Position numbers and translations under genes: made by a program. Below, piece by piece: positions 1-8,581 of a DNA stretch of 64,000 nt. The notes beneath the pieces are model-generated. The model was not told the DNA's origin. It made no database searches and was given only the letters and a program-made list of their open reading frames with translations. This stretch comes from Amycolatopsis palatopharyngis (GTDB lineage Bacteria > Actinomycetota > Actinomycetes > Mycobacteriales > Pseudonocardiaceae). The stretch covers positions 124,001-188,000 of the forward strand of contig NZ_PQHZ01000004.1 in assembly GCF_003385185.1 (NCBI RefSeq). The letters run 5' to 3'. The first letter of the stretch is position 1; the number at the start of each line of letters is the position of its first letter.

Positions 1-838
1 CGTCCTGCAGCAGGCCGGAGATAACCGCGCTCTCGGCGTCGGTCGCGTCGGAGTCCTCGATGAAGTCGCCCAGCGGGGCGTCCTCCTCGGTGCCTACCGG
101 CATGTCCAGGCTCACCGGGTCGCGGGCGTGGTCGAGCAGGTTGGCCACCTTGTGCTCGGCGATGCCGGACTCGGCGGCCAGTTCCTCGTGGGTGGCCTCC
201 CGGCCCAGTTGCTGGTGCAGGTCGCGCTTGATCCTGGCCAGCTTGTTGACCTGTTCGACCAGGTGGACCGGGAGCCGGATCGTCCGGCTCTGGTCTGCCA
301 TCCCCCTGGTGATGGCCTGGCGGATCCACCAGGTGGCGTAGGTGGAGAACTTGAAGCCCTTGGAGTAGTCGAACTTCTCCACCGCGCGGATCAGGCCCAG
401 GTTGCCCTCCTGGATCAGATCCAGCAGCGGCATGCCGCGGCCGGTGTAACGCTTGGCCAGCGACACGACCAGCCGGAGATTGGCCTCCAGCAGGTGGTTC
501 TTGGCCGCCTTGCCGTCGCGAACCAGGGCCCTGAGCTCGGTCTTGCGCCGCGAGGTGAGGTTCTCGTCGGTGTCCAGCACGTGCTGTGCGAACACTCCGG
601 CCTCGATGCGCTTCGCGAGTTCGACCTCGTCGGACGCGGTGAGCAGCGCGGTCTTGCCGATCCCGTTCAGGTACACCCGGACCAGGTCGGCGGCAGGACT
701 CTGCGCGTCGAGGTCGGCGTCCATGTTCGGGGCGGCGGGCAGCTCGGTCTCGACTATGGGGGCGGACTCGGTGGCGGGAGCGGGAATCCCACGCTGACGG
801 ATCCCACGAGCCTCACGCTCGAGCGTTTGGACGGACAT
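1..838 (-). CDS. sigB: RNA polymerase sigma factor SigB, group 2 (C-terminus cut by window edge)
   Basis: Sigma-70 family factor that directs RNA polymerase to promoters, closely related to the primary factor encoded at 23136-24539. The visible 279 residues hold a short N-terminal extension, region 1.2 (from about residue 48), the highly conserved region 2 with [17 protein letters not shown] and [17 protein letters not shown], and region 3 up to the conserved GDFIEDSD. Region 4 lies outside the window. The ATG at 838 is preceded by GGGGAGG five bases upstream. It lacks the long acidic/basic N-terminal extension of the sigA product, as expected for a SigB-type stationary/stress sigma. A non-mycobacterial Hrd-type name would be equally valid. 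Confidence 0.93.
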   Translation of the reverse strand, partial: MSVQTLEREARGIRQRGIPAPATESAPIVETELPAAPNMDADLDAQSPAADLVRVYLNGIGKTALLTASDEVELAKRIEAGVFAQHVLDTDENLTSRRKTELRALVRDGKAAKNHLLEANLRLVVSLAKRYTGRGMPLLDLIQEGNLGLIRAVEKFDYSKGFKFSTYATWWIRQAITRGMADQSRTIRLPVHLVEQVNKLARIKRDLHQQLGREATHEELAAESGIAEHKVANLLDHARDPVSLDMPVGTEEDAPLGDFIEDSDATDAESAVISGLLQD

Positions 839-957
839 TCTGCCTCCCCTGTCGCGGGCTGACGTGAGCTTGGATCTCCCACGTCAACTCTGTGCGTCGC
901 GCTGCGGGCCTGTGGAACTCGCACCGCGAGACGAGCTTGCTGACTGACACCCGGGTT

Positions 958-983
958 AACGCTGTGGGTTCCCAAAACGTTCC
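958..983 (-). promoter_or_regulatory. candidate ECF-type (SigE/SigH/SigR-like) promoter of sigB
   Basis: Reading the minus strand, GGAAC (983-979) is followed after exactly 18 bases by GTT (960-958). This matches the GGAAT-N18-GTT pattern known for SigR/SigH-class oxidative-stress sigma factors. It lies about 120 bases upstream of the sigB ATG, inside the 255-bp gap to dtd. In mycobacteria sigB is known to be transcribed by stress ECF sigmas, so the position makes sense. The assignment is from motif and spacing only. Confidence 0.5.
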
Positions 984-1093
984 CGGCTTCTCAACTTCAA
1001 GACGGCTTTCCCGGGCAGGCGGTTGCTCAACCAAAGCTGAGGTTTTCCTGAGAACGTGTGATGGTCTCTCAGGTGTGCACGCGCGACTGTGGT

Positions 1094-1519
1094 CTATACC
1101 TCAACCAGGACGGTGAACGGGCCGTCGTTAACGCTGTGCACGGCCATCATCGCGCCGAAGCGACCGGTCTCCACCCGGGCGCCCCTGGCGCGCAGTTCCG
1201 TCACGACCGCGGCCACCAGTTGTTCGGCGTTTTCCGGGCGGGCAGCGGAAGTCCATGATGGACGTCGCCCTTTCCGGGTGTCGCCGTAGAGGGTGAACTG
1301 GCTGACGACGAGCAGGGGCGCGTCCGCGGAGGCGCAGGACTCCTCGTCACGCAGAATGCGTAGCTCGTGCAGTTTCCTGGCCATCGTGGCGGCCTGTGAC
1401 TCGTTGTCCTCGATGTGAATTCCGAGTAATACCAACAGTCCGGGTTCGTTGATGGCCCCCACGACCTCGTCCTGCACTGTGACCGATGCCTCGGTCACCC
1501 TGGCCGCTACCGCCCTCAC
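1094..1519 (-). CDS. dtd: D-aminoacyl-tRNA deacylase
   Basis: Cytoplasmic proofreading enzyme that hydrolyses D-aminoacyl-tRNA (and mischarged glycyl-tRNA) to recycle the tRNA. The 141-residue length is normal for the family. The catalytic-site motif SQFTLYGD is at residues 73-80, followed by KGRRPSW, and the C-terminal NDGPFT at 131-136 supplies the conserved Gly-Pro motif (usually NDGPVT). The GTG start at 1519 overlaps the stop of the upstream methyltransferase gene in a GTGA arrangement, so the two are probably co-transcribed and translationally coupled. There is no hairpin clear enough to call a terminator before sigB. Confidence 0.93.
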   Translation of the reverse strand: MRAVAARVTEASVTVQDEVVGAINEPGLLVLLGIHIEDNESQAATMARKLHELRILRDEESCASADAPLLVVSQFTLYGDTRKGRRPSWTSAARPENAEQLVAAVVTELRARGARVETGRFGAMMAVHSVNDGPFTVLVEV

Positions 1520-3024
1520 GTGAGCTGCCCGTCCGCGGGCAGCAGCATTCCGTGGCGGACCAGTTCGGCGACCATCGGCACGGCGGTCTTGGTCAGCTCG
1601 TCCACGTCTTGTCCGTGTCCCACGGCCAGAAGTCCGAGCAGGTCCGACAGCGGGAGTGCGCCACGGCATCCCGCGAGCAGAGCAGTCGTCAGCTCGTCGA
1701 GCTCGTGCTGCCAGCCGGGACCGTCGGTCCGGTGCAGCCTGCGGATCGTCGTGGACCAGCCCTCGTCGCCCGGTTCGTCCACCCGCTCCAGCAGTACCGT
1801 TGGTGGCACCGTGAAGGCGGTGTCCAGCAGGTCCCGCTCGTGGTCGCGCAGCCAGTCCACACGGTCCAGCCAGCGACCGGCCTCCGCGCCCAGCGGGTCG
1901 TCGTACGCCTGGCGCAGGTCCTCGCACACGACGACCGGCTCGGCCGGTGTGCGGCGGAGGGTGACGAAACCGAACCCGATGCCCTCGACGTTCTGTTCGG
2001 CGAACCAGTCCAGCCAGGCACCCCCCTTGGCCCGGCCCTCCGCCGATCGCGGGTCGATGCCGGCGTCGCGCAGCCAGGTGCCCACGTACAGGGCGGGGTC
2101 CGCGACGTCGCGCTGGACGAACCATGCGTCGGTTTCGGCGGGCAGCCACGCACTCACGCGGTCCGCCCAGTCCTCGCCCTCGACATGCAGCCAGGACGCG
2201 AGCAGCTGCCCCACGCCGCCTTCGGTGAGGAAGGCGGGCAGCTGGCGGATGACGAGTGCGCTGGCGTCGTCCCCGGCAAGGCCGGAGTCCCGGTAGACGT
2301 AGTCCACGCGGGGCGGGCCGACGACGAATGGCGGATTGCACACGATCTGGTCGAACCGTCTCCTGGCGACCGGCGCGAACCACTCGCCGTGGAGCAGTTC
2401 CACGTCCAGTTCGTTGAGCTGGAAGGTCGCGCGGGCCAGCGCGAGCGCCCTGGCCGAGACGTCGGTCGCGGTGATCCGCCGCGCGTGCCTGCTCGCGTGC
2501 AGCGCCTGGACGCCGTTGCCGGTGCCGAGGTCGAGCACGGTGTCGACCGGACGCCGGGTGGTGGCCCTGACCAGGCTCAATGAGGCATGTCCCACCCCGA
2601 GCACATGGTCTTCGCGCACCGGCGCGCCCGACTGGTCGGAGTCGAGGTCGGCCAGCACCCACCAGGAGCCCTCGTCGTCACCGTGCGGGCGCAGGTCGAG
2701 ACCGGCCCGGATGGTGTCCCCGGTGCCTTCGGAACGCAGGAGTCCGGTGTCGATCGCCTCATCCAGTGCTACTGGCGCGATCGCCGCGCGTACGGCTTCG
2801 GTCCGCTCGCTCGTGCCGAGCAGGAACAGCCGGATGAGGGTCCCGAGCTCGCCGGCATCAGCGGTGGCGCGCAGCGCGGGCTCGGGTTCACCCCGGCCGA
2901 GTGCGGCGTGCGCCCGCCCGCCGAGGACGCCGACGACCCCGTCGGCGTCATAGCCCGTGCGCAGCAGTGCGGCACGCAACCGGGAGCAGAAGCCGGCGGA
3001 GAACTCAGGAAGATCAACACTCAC
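1516..3024 (-). CDS. class I SAM-dependent methyltransferase, NPPF type
   Basis: A 502-residue protein with a ~150-residue N-terminal domain, a Rossmann methyltransferase core with motif I LDLGTGNG at about 164-171 and catalytic NPPF at 230-233, then a C-terminal region of ~200 residues. NPPF is the signature of enzymes that methylate an amide or exocyclic amino group, such as PrmC-type glutamine N5- or RsmC/RlmG-type rRNA guanine N2-methyltransferases. The substrate cannot be settled from sequence. The start is GTG at 3024. The gene ends inside the start of dtd (4-nt overlap), which hints at a shared translation-quality role. Confidence 0.8.
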   Translation of the reverse strand: MSVDLPEFSAGFCSRLRAALLRTGYDADGVVGVLGGRAHAALGRGEPEPALRATADAGELGTLIRLFLLGTSERTEAVRAAIAPVALDEAIDTGLLRSEGTGDTIRAGLDLRPHGDDEGSWWVLADLDSDQSGAPVREDHVLGVGHASLSLVRATTRRPVDTVLDLGTGNGVQALHASRHARRITATDVSARALALARATFQLNELDVELLHGEWFAPVARRRFDQIVCNPPFVVGPPRVDYVYRDSGLAGDDASALVIRQLPAFLTEGGVGQLLASWLHVEGEDWADRVSAWLPAETDAWFVQRDVADPALYVGTWLRDAGIDPRSAEGRAKGGAWLDWFAEQNVEGIGFGFVTLRRTPAEPVVVCEDLRQAYDDPLGAEAGRWLDRVDWLRDHERDLLDTAFTVPPTVLLERVDEPGDEGWSTTIRRLHRTDGPGWQHELDELTTALLAGCRGALPLSDLLGLLAVGHGQDVDELTKTAVPMVAELVRHGMLLPADGQLT

Positions 3025-3071
3025 GCTGTCAATGTTGTCATGCCAGACATCCGGCGCACTATCTTGTGCCC

Positions 3072-3650
3072 ATGTCCCAAGTTCCCGTGTGGGTCCCGAT
3101 CGTGGTCGCCGGGCTCGGATTCGTCGGCGTCGTCACGGCTCAGTTCATCGCGGGATGGCGCGAGGACCGGCGATGGCGCAGGGAGTCCGAGCGCGAGGAG
3201 CTGAGATGGCGCCGCGAGCGTGAGCGGGATTGGGAGGTCCGCAACTTCGATGGAAGGGCGGAGGCGTACTCCGAGGTCATCGGTTCGATCGAGGCGTTCG
3301 ACTGGGTGTTGTTCCGGGCTCGCAGGGTCGTGGAGTCCGGCGTGGACCTTGACGAGCATCTGCGGGCCGATCTTCGTGCGGTCTCCGAACAGGCGCGGAA
3401 CTCGCTCGGCGCGGTCAACCTGCATTCCCCCGAGCGAGTTCGTGTAATGCTGCGCGAGGCGATGATGCCGCGTTCCCGGCTCTCGATACGGCTGCTCGAC
3501 GGCGAACGCCGTGACGACATGCGCGAGCTGTGGGACACCGGCCAGCGCCAGTACCGGCTGATGCGCATCGAGATGCGCCGCGATCTCGGGCTGGACGCGG
3601 AAGAGGAGCCTGACCGGCTGCGTGCGGAGATACGGGCGCGGTCGTCGTAG
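3072..3650 (+). CDS. membrane-anchored hypothetical protein
   Basis: I do not recognise this 192-residue protein. One hydrophobic segment at about residues 5-27 (VPIVVAGLGFVGVVTAQFIAG) is followed by a very charged stretch rich in Arg/Glu (RRESEREELRWRRERERD), probably helical, and then a soluble alpha-helical domain. This suggests an N-terminal anchor with a cytoplasmic helical body. The ATG at 3072 is chosen because the hydrophobic segment starts just after it; the frame stays open further upstream but into the divergent promoter of the methyltransferase. It is convergent with the GlxA-type regulator, only 10 bp from its stop. A short, similar RERERDWE-coding remnant lies at about 5513-5550. 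Confidence 0.65.
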   Translation: MSQVPVWVPIVVAGLGFVGVVTAQFIAGWREDRRWRRESEREELRWRRERERDWEVRNFDGRAEAYSEVIGSIEAFDWVLFRARRVVESGVDLDEHLRADLRAVSEQARNSLGAVNLHSPERVRVMLREAMMPRSRLSIRLLDGERRDDMRELWDTGQRQYRLMRIEMRRDLGLDAEEEPDRLRAEIRARSS

Positions 3651-3660
3651 CCCGCCCAGG

Positions 3661-4611
3661 TCAGGTCCGGCCGAACGTGCGTCGGTAGGCGCCGGGTGTG
3701 GTGCCGAGGTGCTCGCGGAAGCGGCGGCGCAGGTTGACCGCCGAGGCGAGCCCGACGCGGGTGGCGATGGCTTCCACCGGAAGGTCGGTCTGCTCCAGCA
3801 GCACCCGTGTCGCTTCGAGGCGTTGGCGGAGCAGCCACTGTCCCGGGCTGGTGCCGAGCTGTTCGGTGAACCGCCGGGCCAGAGATCGGGTCGACAGTCC
3901 GGCTCGTTCGGCGAGCCGGTCCAGGGTCAACCGGCTGTCGAGGTGAGCCGTGGCCCACTCCAGCAGTGGTGCCAGTGACCCGTCCGCCCTGGCCGGTGGG
4001 GGCTGGGTGGCGTACTGGAGTTGGCTGCCCTCCCGGTGTGGGGGAAGGACCATGTTCCGGGCGACCTGAGCGGCGTATGCCGCGCCGTGGTCGGAGCGCA
4101 CCAGGTGCAGGCACAGGTCGATGCCCGCACCGGTTCCGGCACTGGTCGCCACGTCGCCGTGGTCCACGTAGAGCACGTCCGGGTCCACCTGTATCTGGGG
4201 GAAGGCGGCGGCGAGCTGGGCCGTGTGACGCCAATGTGTGGTGGCGCGGCGGCCGCCGAGAAGTCCGGCCCGGGCGAGGACGAACGCCCCCGTGCAGATG
4301 GCGACCATCCGCGCCCCACGCTGATGGGCCGCCCGCAGCGCCTCGGTGACCGTCGGCGGCACCGGCGCGTCCGGCGGCTGCCAGCCGGGGACGACCACGG
4401 TGTCCGCCTCCCGCAGGGACGCGAGATCCGCCTCCACCGACATCGAGTAACCGACGGTGGTCCGCAGCGGCCCGGGGCGCTCGGCACAGATCCGGAAGCT
4501 GTAACGGGCAGGCAGATCCCGCTGGTTGGTGCCGAAGACCTCGGTGGCGCAGGCGAGTTCGAACGGCGACTGAGGCGGATTGAGCAGGGCGACAACCCGA
4601 TGGAGACTCAT
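3661..4611 (-). CDS. GlxA-type transcriptional regulator (DJ-1/PfpI domain + AraC HTH)
   Basis: A 316-residue regulator with an N-terminal class I glutamine-amidotransferase-like (DJ-1/PfpI) sensing domain (about residues 5-170, with the elbow AICTGAFVLA) and a C-terminal AraC/XylS double helix-turn-helix (about 215-312, LTLDRLAERAGLSTRSLARR and the second helix pair PVEAIATRVGLASAVNLRRR). Proteins of this layout control amino-acid or quaternary-amine catabolism in many actinobacteria and proteobacteria. It is divergent from the alpha/beta hydrolase gene across 70 bp, so regulation of that gene is the natural guess. Confidence 0.9.
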   Translation of the reverse strand: MSLHRVVALLNPPQSPFELACATEVFGTNQRDLPARYSFRICAERPGPLRTTVGYSMSVEADLASLREADTVVVPGWQPPDAPVPPTVTEALRAAHQRGARMVAICTGAFVLARAGLLGGRRATTHWRHTAQLAAAFPQIQVDPDVLYVDHGDVATSAGTGAGIDLCLHLVRSDHGAAYAAQVARNMVLPPHREGSQLQYATQPPPARADGSLAPLLEWATAHLDSRLTLDRLAERAGLSTRSLARRFTEQLGTSPGQWLLRQRLEATRVLLEQTDLPVEAIATRVGLASAVNLRRRFREHLGTTPGAYRRTFGRT

Positions 4612-4681
4612 GGCAGGAATGTACCCCTAGGCGTCTTTCCAGACACTCGGCCGCGAGGCCCGCGCGGGTCACAGTGAGTTC

Positions 4682-5506
4682 ATGAGTGAAACCACTGAAA
4701 CGACAGTGCGCAGGACCACGGTCCAGGTCGACGGCGAACCGGCCAGCTACCTGACCGCTGGTCACGACGGCCCGCCCGTGTTGCTGCTGCACGGGACCTA
4801 CTGGAGCCGGGTCTGGCTCCCCGTGCTGGACCACCTCGCCGACGCGGGGCTGCGGCCCCTCGCGGTCGACCTGCCCGGACTGGGCCGCTCAGGAGGCCGG
4901 CTCACCCCGGAAACAGCCACGGTTCCGGCCCTCGCCGACTGGGTGACACGATTCGCCTCCGCGCTGAACCTCTCCGGTTCCGTCGCCGTGGGGGGCCACG
5001 ACATCGGTGGCGCCATCGCCCAGCACCTCCTCGCCCGCGAGCGGCTCGACGTGTCCCGGCTGGCGCTGGTCAACTCGGTCCTCTACGACTCCTGGCCCGC
5101 GCCACACGTGGCCAGGTTCCGGGGCGGGGACACGGCCGAGGGTGTGCTCGCCGGCCGCCGACAGTCGGTGGCGAGGGTGCTGGGCGGTGTCGCCACCGAG
5201 TCGTTGATCACGGAGTACGTGGATCCGTGGACCGATGAGCGGGTTCGCCGCTCCTGGATGGCACTGGCGGGCGCGGCCGACAACCGCTACACGCTTGACC
5301 TCGTTCCCGCGCTGCGGCGGTCCACCACGCCCAAGCTGCTGGTCTGGGGCGAAGACGACCTCCACGAGACGGTGGAATACGCCGAACGGTTCGCCTCGGA
5401 GATCCCCAGCACCACGCTCATCCGGATCCCGAATGCGGATCACATCCCCACGGAGAACGCCCCAGGCCGGATCGGCCGCGCGCTCAGCGGCTTCTTCACG
5501 GCGTAG
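4682..5506 (+). CDS. alpha/beta hydrolase, epoxide hydrolase/haloalkane dehalogenase-like
   Basis: A 274-residue alpha/beta-hydrolase fold protein. HGTY (about 37-40) forms the oxyanion region. The nucleophile elbow is GHDIGG (105-110), with Asp rather than Ser as the nucleophile, which places it among the epoxide hydrolase/dehalogenase branch. The acid lies in WGEDD and the catalytic His in NADHIP near the C-terminus. The ATG at 4682 follows GTTC with no strong ribosome binding site. The divergent GlxA-type regulator 70 bp away probably controls it. Its substrate is unknown. Confidence 0.87.
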   Translation: MSETTETTVRRTTVQVDGEPASYLTAGHDGPPVLLLHGTYWSRVWLPVLDHLADAGLRPLAVDLPGLGRSGGRLTPETATVPALADWVTRFASALNLSGSVAVGGHDIGGAIAQHLLARERLDVSRLALVNSVLYDSWPAPHVARFRGGDTAEGVLAGRRQSVARVLGGVATESLITEYVDPWTDERVRRSWMALAGAADNRYTLDLVPALRRSTTPKLLVWGEDDLHETVEYAERFASEIPSTTLIRIPNADHIPTENAPGRIGRALSGFFTA

Positions 5507-5589
5507 AGGCTCACGGGAGCGCGAGCGGGACTGGGAAAGCCGCAGCGTGGACCTGAGTACGGGCGCGCTCGATGTGATCAGATGGATCG

Positions 5590-6864
5590 GTGACCTCAGC
5601 ACAGCGAGCGGGCGTACTCGACGGACTCGACGATCTGCTGCCGGAACTGGAATCGCTCTACCGGGACCTGCACAGCCATCCCGAACTGTCGTTCGCCGAG
5701 CATCGGACGGCCGGTGTGCTCGCGGATCTGCTGGCCGAGGCCGGATACACCGTGCACAGCGGGATCGCGGGCACGGGTGTGCTCGGTGTCCTGCGCAACG
5801 GGCCTGGACCGGTGGTCATGCTGCGTGCGGACATCGACGCGCTGCCGGTCGAGGAGAAGACCGGTCTCGACTACGCCAGCAGGGCCAGGGGTATCGACCC
5901 CGGCGGTGCGGACGTGGCGGTGATGCACGCCTGCGGCCACGATATGCACGCAGCCTGGCTGACGGGTGCCGCGCGACTGCTTGCCGGGCACCGGCAGCAG
6001 TGGTCGGGCACCCTGCTGGCGGTGTTCCAGCCGGCTGAGGAGGTGGGGGAGGGGGCCGCGGCGATGGTGCGCGACGGCCTCTTCGACCACGGGGGCAGGC
6101 CGGACGTGGTGCTGGGGCAGCACGTCGTTCCCGGGCCCGCAGGTTGGGTGCTGACCAGGCCAGGGGTGCTGATGGCCGCGACCGACGCGCTGCGGATCAC
6201 CCTGCACGGGCGGGGCGGGCACGGTTCGCGGCCGGAGACCACGGTCGATCCGGCGGTGCTGGCGTCGTCGGTTGTGCTGCGGCTGCAGACGATCGTGTCC
6301 CGGGAGATCGCGGCGACCGAGTCGGCGGTGGTGACGGTCGGGTCGATGCACGTCGGGACGACGCACAACGTGATCGCCGACAGTGCGGTTCTCGAGGTCA
6401 ACATCCGGACGTTCGACGAGCACGTCCGCGCCCGCGTACTGGCGGCGGTGGAGCGGATCGTGCATGGTGAGGCGGCTGCGGCGGGATGTCCGCAGCCGCC
6501 GGAGATCACCTCGATCGGCCGGTTCCCGGTGACGACGAACGACGAGGCCGCGACCGAGGAGATCACCGACGTGTTCCGGGAGCACTTCGGGGCGCAGCGG
6601 TCCTTCGAGGCGCCGCTGGTCACCGGAAGTGAGGACTTCGGCAGCTTCGCGGAGGCCGCGGGGGTGCCCTCGGTGTACTGGCTGGTGGGCGGGGCCGACG
6701 AGGAGACCGTGCTCACCGCGATGGCTGAGGGTCGTTTCGAGCGCGACGTCCCGTCCAACCACTCGCCGCTGTTCGCGCCGACCACACATCCAACGCTGCG
6801 TACCGGTGTCGAGGCACTCGTTGTGGCGGCGTTGCATCGGCTGGGCTCCCCGGCTGTCGGGTGA
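5590..6864 (+). CDS. M20 family metallo-amidohydrolase
   Basis: A 424-residue di-metal amidohydrolase/aminoacylase of the M20D group, which hydrolyse N-acyl amino acids, hippurate or indole-acetyl conjugates. Metal ligands are visible in LRADIDALPVEE, ACGHDMHAAW and FQPAEEVGEGA, and the C-terminal metal motif region is SEDFGSF. The GTG start at 5590 gives a normal N-terminus beginning shortly before the first helix; the upstream spacing to the hydrolase is 83 bp. Its exact substrate cannot be read from the sequence. Confidence 0.9.
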   Translation: MTSAQRAGVLDGLDDLLPELESLYRDLHSHPELSFAEHRTAGVLADLLAEAGYTVHSGIAGTGVLGVLRNGPGPVVMLRADIDALPVEEKTGLDYASRARGIDPGGADVAVMHACGHDMHAAWLTGAARLLAGHRQQWSGTLLAVFQPAEEVGEGAAAMVRDGLFDHGGRPDVVLGQHVVPGPAGWVLTRPGVLMAATDALRITLHGRGGHGSRPETTVDPAVLASSVVLRLQTIVSREIAATESAVVTVGSMHVGTTHNVIADSAVLEVNIRTFDEHVRARVLAAVERIVHGEAAAAGCPQPPEITSIGRFPVTTNDEAATEEITDVFREHFGAQRSFEAPLVTGSEDFGSFAEAAGVPSVYWLVGGADEETVLTAMAEGRFERDVPSNHSPLFAPTTHPTLRTGVEALVVAALHRLGSPAVG

Positions 6865-6904
6865 ACCCGCGCGGTGGGAGCATGGAGCCAGGAGGTGGTG
6901 CTCG

Positions 6905-7219
6905 GTGAGCGACCCCGACAGGCGCGTGACCCCGGTGCTGATCACCGAGGCGGAACCTTCCTACGAGGAGCAGCACGCCGCCCGCAAACGCAAGTACATG
7001 TTGATGATGGCGCTGCGCTTTCCCTGTCTGGTGCTGGCCGGGGTGTTCTACGAGACCTGGTGGCTGGCCATGGGCTTCATCGTCCTGTCCATCCCGCTGC
7101 CATGGATCGCGGTGCTGATCGCCAACGACCGTCCGCCGCGCAAGAAGGAGGACGTCAACCGCTACCAGCGGGAGGCAAGGGCCATAGAGCGAACCGAGCA
7201 CCGCGTCATCGACGGTTGA
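6905..7219 (+). CDS. DUF3099 small membrane protein
   Basis: A 104-residue protein of the actinobacterial DUF3099 family: a soluble N-terminus with VLITEAEPSYEEQ, two closely spaced transmembrane helices (about residues 35-80), then a basic C-terminus RPPRKKEDVNRY. The function is not known. The start is GTG at 6905 with AGGAGGTG seven bases upstream. A DUF3099 gene also neighbours sigB in mycobacteria. It is convergent with the kinase gene, and the gap between them is filled by the large palindrome at 7247-7380. Confidence 0.85.
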   Translation: MSDPDRRVTPVLITEAEPSYEEQHAARKRKYMLMMALRFPCLVLAGVFYETWWLAMGFIVLSIPLPWIAVLIANDRPPRKKEDVNRYQREARAIERTEHRVIDG

Positions 7220-7246
7220 ACCTCCCGTCCGTACCGTCCCCGGCTT

Positions 7247-7380
7247 GGAGCGTCTGCAAGTACGCCCAAGCAAGGTCAACATCACCACCAACCGCTACCA
7301 AGCGGGCCGCCGACACTCGAGGCGCTTGGTTGCGGTTAATGGCGCTCATGATCTTGCTTGGTGGTACTTGCAGACGCTCC
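7247..7380. repeat. intergenic two-armed palindrome, copy A
   Basis: A 134-bp imperfect palindrome between convergent genes. The outer arms start GGAGCGTCTGCAAGTAC on the left and end with its reverse complement on the right; both continue into CAAGCAAG(G/A)TC. Deeper in, ACCGCTACCAAGCG on the left faces CGCTTGGTTGCGGT on the right, so each arm is about 55 bp, around a ~20-bp variable centre. The same arms occur at 17052-17193 and as a single arm at 32970-33021. A transcript from either side would fold into one long hairpin, so it could terminate both flanking genes. Confidence 0.85.
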
Positions 7381-7393
7381 AAACCCCGCGGGG

Positions 7394-8290
7394 TTAGGTG
7401 AGGCGCTCTCCTGGGGCCGGTTGCGGGCCTACTCGGCGGACCGCGGCGGCGCCCGCGCGCACACCCGCCCGGAGCATGTCCGCGGCCGGTTCCCGCCGTA
7501 GCCAGGCCGCCAGCAGTCCCGCATCGAACGCGTCGCCCGCGCCCGTGCTGTCGACGCAGTCGCCCTGCGGAGCGGGGACCGTGGTGATCCCGCAACCGTC
7601 GACCCAGCTCGCGCCGTTCGCGCCTGCGGTGACGGCCACCGCGCCGACCACGTCGAGCAGTTCCCGTGCCGAGGCGGGCTCCGGCTTGCCCGTGAGCGCG
7701 GCCAGCTCGTCGGCGTTGGGCAGCAACAGGTCCACGCCTCGGACGTCGTCGAGGAAGCCTGCCGGATCGGTCAGGTGTGCCGCCGCCTGTGGATCCACCG
7801 ACGTGCTCAGCCCGGCGTCGTGGGCAGCCGCGAGGGCGGCCAGCCCCGCAGGCCGCGACGCGGGATCGAGCAGGACGTAACCCGACAGGTGCAGGTGCCG
7901 CGCGGCTTTCAGGGCGGATACGCAAACCGGTGTGTGGAGGTCGGCAGGATCGAAGCGTGCGTTGGCGCCCCGGTCGGCCAGCATGCTCCGCTGACCGTCG
8001 GGGTCGACCAGGACCACGACGCAGCAAGTGGCCGCCTCGGGATCCACGGTGAACGCACAGTCCACCCCGGCGGACTCCAACTCACTGCGGATCAGCCGCC
8101 CGCCTGCGTCGTCGCCCACCCGAGCCACCAGCGTCGTCGGCACGCCACAGGAACGTAGCCACAGCGCCGTGTTCGCGCCCGCGCCGCCGCCGGTCAGCCG
8201 GACCGGCGCCCGGGTGTCGCCGCCGTGTACGACCTCGCTCGCGGGCCGGGCGACCACGTCGAGCCCGGCATCGCCCACCACGACGATCAC
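7394..8290 (-). CDS. psuK: PfkB family carbohydrate kinase, probably pseudouridine kinase
   Basis: A 298-residue ribokinase-fold kinase. The sugar-binding Gly-rich GGGAGANTA lies near residue 40 and the ATP/anion-hole signature DSTGAGDAFDAGLLA near residue 245, with the catalytic Asp in GAGDAF. The GTG at 8290 is preferred because it overlaps the end of the psuG-like remnant (GTGA) and the protein then begins VIVVVGDAGLDVV, a normal PfkB N-terminus. The adjacent remnant of pseudouridine-5'-phosphate glycosidase suggests that the kinase phosphorylates pseudouridine. With the glycosidase broken its present role is uncertain. Other nucleoside or sugar substrates are possible. Confidence 0.8.
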   Translation of the reverse strand: MIVVVGDAGLDVVARPASEVVHGGDTRAPVRLTGGGAGANTALWLRSCGVPTTLVARVGDDAGGRLIRSELESAGVDCAFTVDPEAATCCVVVLVDPDGQRSMLADRGANARFDPADLHTPVCVSALKAARHLHLSGYVLLDPASRPAGLAALAAAHDAGLSTSVDPQAAAHLTDPAGFLDDVRGVDLLLPNADELAALTGKPEPASARELLDVVGAVAVTAGANGASWVDGCGITTVPAPQGDCVDSTGAGDAFDAGLLAAWLRREPAADMLRAGVRAGAAAVRRVGPQPAPGERLT

Positions 8291-8457
8291 AGTGCGCAGA
8301 GCTCCACGGCCGCCTCCGCGGCGACCCCGGGGTTGCGGGCAGCGGGGAGGCCGTGCGAGAGCGGGATGCTCTTCGGCGCGACGACGGGGCGGTGTTCGTG
8401 CAGGGCGTCGGCGACCTCTGTGGAGATCGACAGCCCGCTCAGGAGAGTGCGGTTCAC
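8287..8457 (-). pseudogene. psuG: psuG remnant (pseudouridine-5'-phosphate glycosidase), 56 codons
   Basis: A 56-codon frame starts GTG at 8457 and ends in the TGA that overlaps the kinase start. It begins NRTLLSGLSISTEVADALHE, then RPVVAPKS and SHGLPAARN, which match the conserved start of PsuG (VQDAL...PVVALEST..SHGMP..N in the E. coli protein, from memory). Intact PsuG is about 300 residues, so over 80% is missing. The last residues, VAAEAAVELCAL, could be either the continuation of the N-terminal helix or the normal PsuG C-terminus joined by an in-frame deletion. The ALEST motif has changed to APKS. Confidence 0.7.
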
Positions 8458-8581
8458 GAGGCGTCATCCTCACGGATTCGGCTCATCCGGCCGCCACCGG
8501 GGCGCCACCTGTCTCCCCCTGGCGGGGCCACCTCGGGCGGCAGCCGTGACCGGCGACGGCGGTGTGCGGCATCATGGACTC

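Noticed and set aside
128-862. 244-codon plus-strand frame over sigB
   Set aside because: Antisense to clear sigma-factor coding sequence (region 2 and 3 motifs on the minus strand).
1047-1073. CCTGAGA...TCTCAGG inverted repeat between dtd and sigB as a terminator
   Set aside because: Only 7 bp with a 13-nt loop and no U-tract on the minus strand; too weak to call.
7247-7380. Palindrome copy A as an insertion sequence end or tRNA-like gene
   Set aside because: No transposase, no target-site duplication and no cloverleaf or CCA end; kept as a repeat only.
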